Of a stretch of DNA of 8,299 nucleotides, positions 6,245-8,299 are shown piece after piece. How positions within the stretch are numbered: the stretch's first letter is position 1; the number at the start of each line of letters is the position of its first letter. Made by a program: the position numbers and the translations under genes. The notes under the pieces were generated by a model. That model made no database searches and had not been told where the DNA came from. It worked only from the letters and a program-made list of their open reading frames with translations. The stretch spans positions 1 to 8,299 of the forward strand of contig CAJXVF010000077.1 of the NCBI GenBank assembly GCA_913060845.1. The letters run 5' to 3'. The stretch comes from an uncultured Alphaproteobacteria bacterium. Its GTDB lineage: Bacteria > Pseudomonadota > Alphaproteobacteria > Bin95.

Positions 6245-6571
6245 TCAGCGCATCGTGGATTTTGATGTTGCGACGATGCGGGTTACGACGATGTTGGCGC
6301 GGTCCAGATAGTTGGGTACGCGCGGGCCCATGTCGTTTTTCCAATAGTCGGTCTCATAAACCGCTTTGTAGAGGGCCTCACGCTGGGCCTCGCTCTCAAA
6401 GCGGCGCATCCAGGTGTAGGTTTCGTCGTTTTCTTCGTTGCGGAAGCTGCCGCAGATCACCATGCCTTTGGAGACCTGGAAGGGAATGATTTCCTCTTCC
6501 ATGATCTTGATCCATTCATCCATCTTGCCGGGCAGGACGGGATATTGGCGAAGTTCGAAAAATGCAGACAT
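6245..6571 (-). CDS. NIPSNAP family protein
   Basis: A 108-residue soluble protein of the NIPSNAP family, small proteins with the ferredoxin-like alpha/beta fold of dimeric barrels. Typical features in order: FELRQYPVLPGKMDEWIKIM (5-24), the first strand and helix; the SKGMVICGSFRNE strand region (34-46); TYTWMRRFESEAQREALYKAVYE (51-73), containing the usual W-x-R-x-F-x-S segment; and DYWKNDMGPRVPNYLDRANIVV (75-96). Length is normal for a single-domain bacterial member. The biochemical role of bacterial NIPSNAP proteins is mostly unknown. Its start lies 25 nt after the PDZ-protein stop on the same strand, so they are probably co-transcribed, and it shares the terminator downstream. Confidence 0.88.
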   Translation of the reverse strand: MSAFFELRQYPVLPGKMDEWIKIMEEEIIPFQVSKGMVICGSFRNEENDETYTWMRRFESEAQREALYKAVYETDYWKNDMGPRVPNYLDRANIVVTRIVATSKSTMR

Positions 6572-6578
6572 CTGTATT

Positions 6579-6584
6579 TCCTTA
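6579..6584 (-). promoter_or_regulatory. Ribosome-binding site of the NIPSNAP gene
   Basis: On the minus strand TAAGGA lies 7 nt before the ATG at 6571, within the 25-nt gap after the upstream stop. It supports the chosen start. Confidence 0.7.
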
Positions 6585-6596
6585 GAAATTGGTTGG

Positions 6597-7622
6597 TCAG
6601 CGCTGGCCAGGCATGCGCTTTAGATAAGTCTGCCTGTCGCCAGTGCGCACCGCAATATCCCGCACCCGGTCATCCCGAAGCACGTTGAGACGAACCGATG
6701 CGCCAGCAGGACCGCGCGCCCAAAGTGCACGGAAGAATTCTGGCAGATCGCTCACATCTTCACCCGCGACGCCCAAAATGGCATCACCAAGCTTCAGGTT
6801 GGATCGTGAGGCAGGGCCGCCATCAACCATGCCAGCGATCACCAATTGGCCATCGGTTTCTGTCACGAACATACCGAGCCACGGATTCGGTTCCCGCGAT
6901 GTGCGGCCCGTGGCAGACATTTCGTCGATGATTGCGGGCAGCATATCCACTGGCACAAACATATTGCCCGGCGGTGATACGCTGGATGGCAGGGCGTCCT
7001 GCACATAAAGCGAGCCAAGGCCGATCATGTCGCCTTCAGGGTTCAGTAGGGCTGTGCCACTCCAATGGGGGTGTGGCGGTGCTGTAAACAGCGCCTCATC
7101 CAGCAGGTATTCCCAATATCCGGCGAACTCGCGCTTGGAGAGTAGGCGCGCTGACATTGCGTTGTCCAACCCGCCGCCGCCAACAACTGTCACCTCGGCG
7201 CCGACCGACGCTTCCGCCGCTGAGCCAAGCTTGATCGGCGTTGCGTCAACCGGGTTATCCAAGCGGACGAGGCCGTAGCCTGTCTGTTGATCATAGCCGA
7301 TGACTTCGCCTTGATGCCGTTCGCCATCGCTATCGGTCAACCACGCGGTTGTGGCTTCTGTGACCAGGTAGCCGATTGTCAGCAGCAAGCCATCTTCGCC
7401 GATCAGAACGGCGTTGCCTTCGCGCTCGACGCCCAGGCTATTTGCTGTGAAAGCGTCAGACGGAACTTTAGCTTCAAGGGTAAATACGGCGCGCGTCTTT
7501 GCGGCCAAGTCATAGTCCAGCCGGTCCGCGCGGGGGCGCAGATCGGGCTGTACGGGCTCGCGGCCCATGTCATCGTCATCGTCGCCGTAGTCAGAGCCAT
7601 TCGCGCGGTCAATGCCGGCCAT
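6597..7622 (-). CDS. S1C (HtrA/DegP-like) trypsin-fold protein with C-terminal PDZ domain, probable pseudoprotease
   Basis: A 341-residue protein resembling periplasmic HtrA proteases but with no visible signal peptide. The N-terminus is hydrophilic and acidic (five Asp at 14-18), so it is probably cytoplasmic unless exported otherwise. Residues about 40-235 match the HtrA trypsin-like fold. GNAVLIGEDGLLLTIGYLV (69-87) corresponds to the segment ending NNHVV, with Tyr85 at the catalytic His position. DQQTGYGLVRL (111-121) matches the DLAVLK segment, with Gly115 at the Asp position. HWSGTALLNPEGDMIGL (186-202) matches GNSGGPLLN, keeping Ser188. A PDZ domain spans about 248-330 (PWLGMFV; GGPASRSNLKLGDAILGVAGEDV). 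The frame is open further upstream to 7844, but the ATG at 7622 has a good ribosome-binding site. It may bind peptides rather than cut them. NIPSNAP follows in the same operon. Confidence 0.83.
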   Translation of the reverse strand: MAGIDRANGSDYGDDDDDMGREPVQPDLRPRADRLDYDLAAKTRAVFTLEAKVPSDAFTANSLGVEREGNAVLIGEDGLLLTIGYLVTEATTAWLTDSDGERHQGEVIGYDQQTGYGLVRLDNPVDATPIKLGSAAEASVGAEVTVVGGGGLDNAMSARLLSKREFAGYWEYLLDEALFTAPPHPHWSGTALLNPEGDMIGLGSLYVQDALPSSVSPPGNMFVPVDMLPAIIDEMSATGRTSREPNPWLGMFVTETDGQLVIAGMVDGGPASRSNLKLGDAILGVAGEDVSDLPEFFRALWARGPAGASVRLNVLRDDRVRDIAVRTGDRQTYLKRMPGQR

Positions 7623-7628
7623 ACTGTT

Positions 7629-7634
7629 TCTCCT
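7629..7634 (-). promoter_or_regulatory. Ribosome-binding site that decides the start of the PDZ protein
   Basis: AGGAGA on the minus strand lies 6 nt before the ATG at 7622. It argues for this start over the 74-codon upstream extension, which would also overlap the divergent endoglucanase gene. Confidence 0.75.
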
Positions 7635-7695
7635 ATCCACGCCGGGTTTGATTGGCGTTGGATATCTGTCCTGGTAGAACAATATAGTGGATAGG
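7632..7695. repeat. Spaced 9-bp inverted repeat in the divergent intergenic region
   Basis: CCTATCCAC (7632-7640) and GTGGATAGG (7687-7695) are perfect inverted copies separated by 46 bp. The left arm overlaps the ribosome-binding site of the PDZ-protein gene. The rest of the 154-bp region between the two divergent starts (7623-7776) must hold the promoters of both units; no convincing -35/-10 pair was identified. The pair could be an operator or an mRNA stem covering the ribosome-binding site, or chance. Confidence 0.35.
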
Positions 7696-7776
7696 CCGGA
7701 TTGCCAGGGGTAGCGATGAATTAACCCCACCCATGACCAATATGGGGGACGGAGCGTTTTCAATGCTGGACGAAAT

Positions 7777-8257
7777 ATGCAGCTAACCCGTCGCACACTT
7801 TTACAAGCCGCAGCAGCCTTAGCGGCCGTGCAAGCGCCCCTCAAAGCAGAGGCGGCAAATTCCGTTCGGGTCGACCAGCTTTGGCCGACTTACCGGGACC
7901 GGTTTGTGCATGCTGATGGTCGCGTGATGGATACGGGCAATGACAGTATCTCACATTCCGAAGGCCAGGGCTGGGGCATGCTTCTGGCCGGGGCCGCTGG
8001 GGATTGGGACGCATTCGACCGGATTTGGAACTGGACGGATGCCAATCTTCGCTGGAGCGGCGCGCCGCTTTTTGCCTGGAAATGGGATCCCAAAACTGGC
8101 GAGGTCGTTGACCCCAATAATGCAAGCGACGGCGATATTCTGATTGCCTGGGCGCTCGCCCGTGCGGGATATTTCACCAAACGCGCAGATTTGGTTGAAG
8201 CTGCGCAAACGTCTGCAGTGGCTGTCAGGCAACTTTTGACGGACGAAGTCGCAGGCG
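7777..8257 (+). CDS. Glycoside hydrolase family 8 endoglucanase (BcsZ-like), 3' end missing
   Basis: An exported beta-1,4-glucanase of family GH8, the family of the BcsZ/CMCax cellulases linked to bacterial cellulose synthesis. Only 160 genuine codons are present, under half of a typical protein. The N-terminus carries a Tat-like signal: TRRTLLQ (4-10), a hydrophobic stretch to about 20 and a likely cleavage near AEA (24-26). The mature part shows GH8 hallmarks: DGRVMDTGNDSISHSEGQGWGMLLA (47-71), with E62 the expected catalytic acid; the Trp-rich FDRIWNWTDANL (80-91); and NNASDGDILIAWALARAG (114-131) with the conserved D118/D120. The catalytic base lies further downstream and is not seen. The frame appears to continue to the window end, but from 8258 it is adapter sequence, so residues after GA at the end are artificial. 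The ribosome-binding site is weak (GGA, 6 nt before ATG). No bcsA/B is visible, so a cellulose-synthesis role is unproven. Confidence 0.9.
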
Positions 8258-8299
8258 CTGTCTCTTATACACATCTGACGCTGCCGACGAATAGAGAGG
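8258..8299 (+). other. Untrimmed Illumina Nextera adapter with i5 index (sequencing artefact)
   Basis: Bases 8258-8276 are exactly the Tn5 mosaic end used in Nextera libraries, CTGTCTCTTATACACATCT. They run straight into GACGCTGCCGACGA (8277-8290), the rest of the Nextera read-1 adapter in reverse complement. The next eight bases, ATAGAGAG (8291-8298), are the reverse complement of the Nextera i5 index CTCTCTAT (N/S502), and the final G is the first base of the following P5-side sequence. Read in frame with the endoglucanase it gives the familiar artificial tail SYTHLTLPTN. This is library DNA, not a genomic transposon. Confidence 0.98.

Noticed and set aside
7623..7844. 74-codon N-terminal extension of the PDZ protein
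   Set aside because: It would overlap the divergent endoglucanase start, its sequence looks random, and the ATG at 7622 has a well-placed AGGAGA.
7951..8274. Minus-strand 107-codon ORF opening MCIRDS
   Set aside because: Its start lies in the Nextera adapter and the rest is antisense to the endoglucanase.
8258..8276. Real Tn5 transposon mosaic end
   Set aside because: The bases after it are the Nextera adapter and an Illumina index, not IS50 or cargo genes.

Overview
The window is chromosomal DNA, most likely from an alphaproteobacterium. The best evidence is the leftward amgK-murU-addB block, a gene order typical of that class. The translated proteins also look alphaproteobacterial, and the base composition is moderately GC-rich and even throughout. 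No insertion sequence, tRNA, rRNA, CRISPR array or phage gene was seen. The last 42 bases are not genomic: they are an untrimmed Illumina Nextera adapter with its index, so the sequence comes from a short-read assembly and ends at an artefact.

Left block (1-2048, minus strand): amgK-like sugar kinase, then murU-like nucleotidyltransferase, then the 5' end of addB. The three are joined by two ATGA start/stop overlaps and form one translationally coupled operon. AmgK and MurU together convert MurNAc recovered from peptidoglycan into UDP-MurNAc. AddB is half of the AddAB double-strand-break repair nuclease. The gene upstream of amgK is a divergent dehydrogenase, where tsaE is often found in relatives.

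Middle block (2147-6168, plus strand): an SDR-family protein, a glutathione S-transferase, a CaiB/BaiF (family III) CoA-transferase and a second SDR-family protein. They are linked by overlaps of 1 and 4 nt and a 17-nt gap, so they are almost certainly one operon. The set looks like small-molecule catabolism through CoA thioesters, but the substrate cannot be told. Both SDR proteins lack the catalytic tyrosine of the superfamily, and the second lacks the whole classical tetrad. After a 68-nt gap with a small hairpin comes a HupE/UreJ-family membrane protein, followed by a strong bidirectional terminator.

Right block (6245-7622, minus strand): an S1C (HtrA-like) trypsin-fold protein with a PDZ domain, whose His and Asp of the triad appear to be lost, followed by a small NIPSNAP-family protein. 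Divergent from these, a glycoside hydrolase family 8 endoglucanase (BcsZ-like) with a Tat-like signal begins at 7777 and is cut off by the adapter at 8258.

No wholly new system is evident. The items most worth a second look are the adapter-terminated end, the operon with two SDR proteins lacking normal active sites, and the apparent pseudoprotease.
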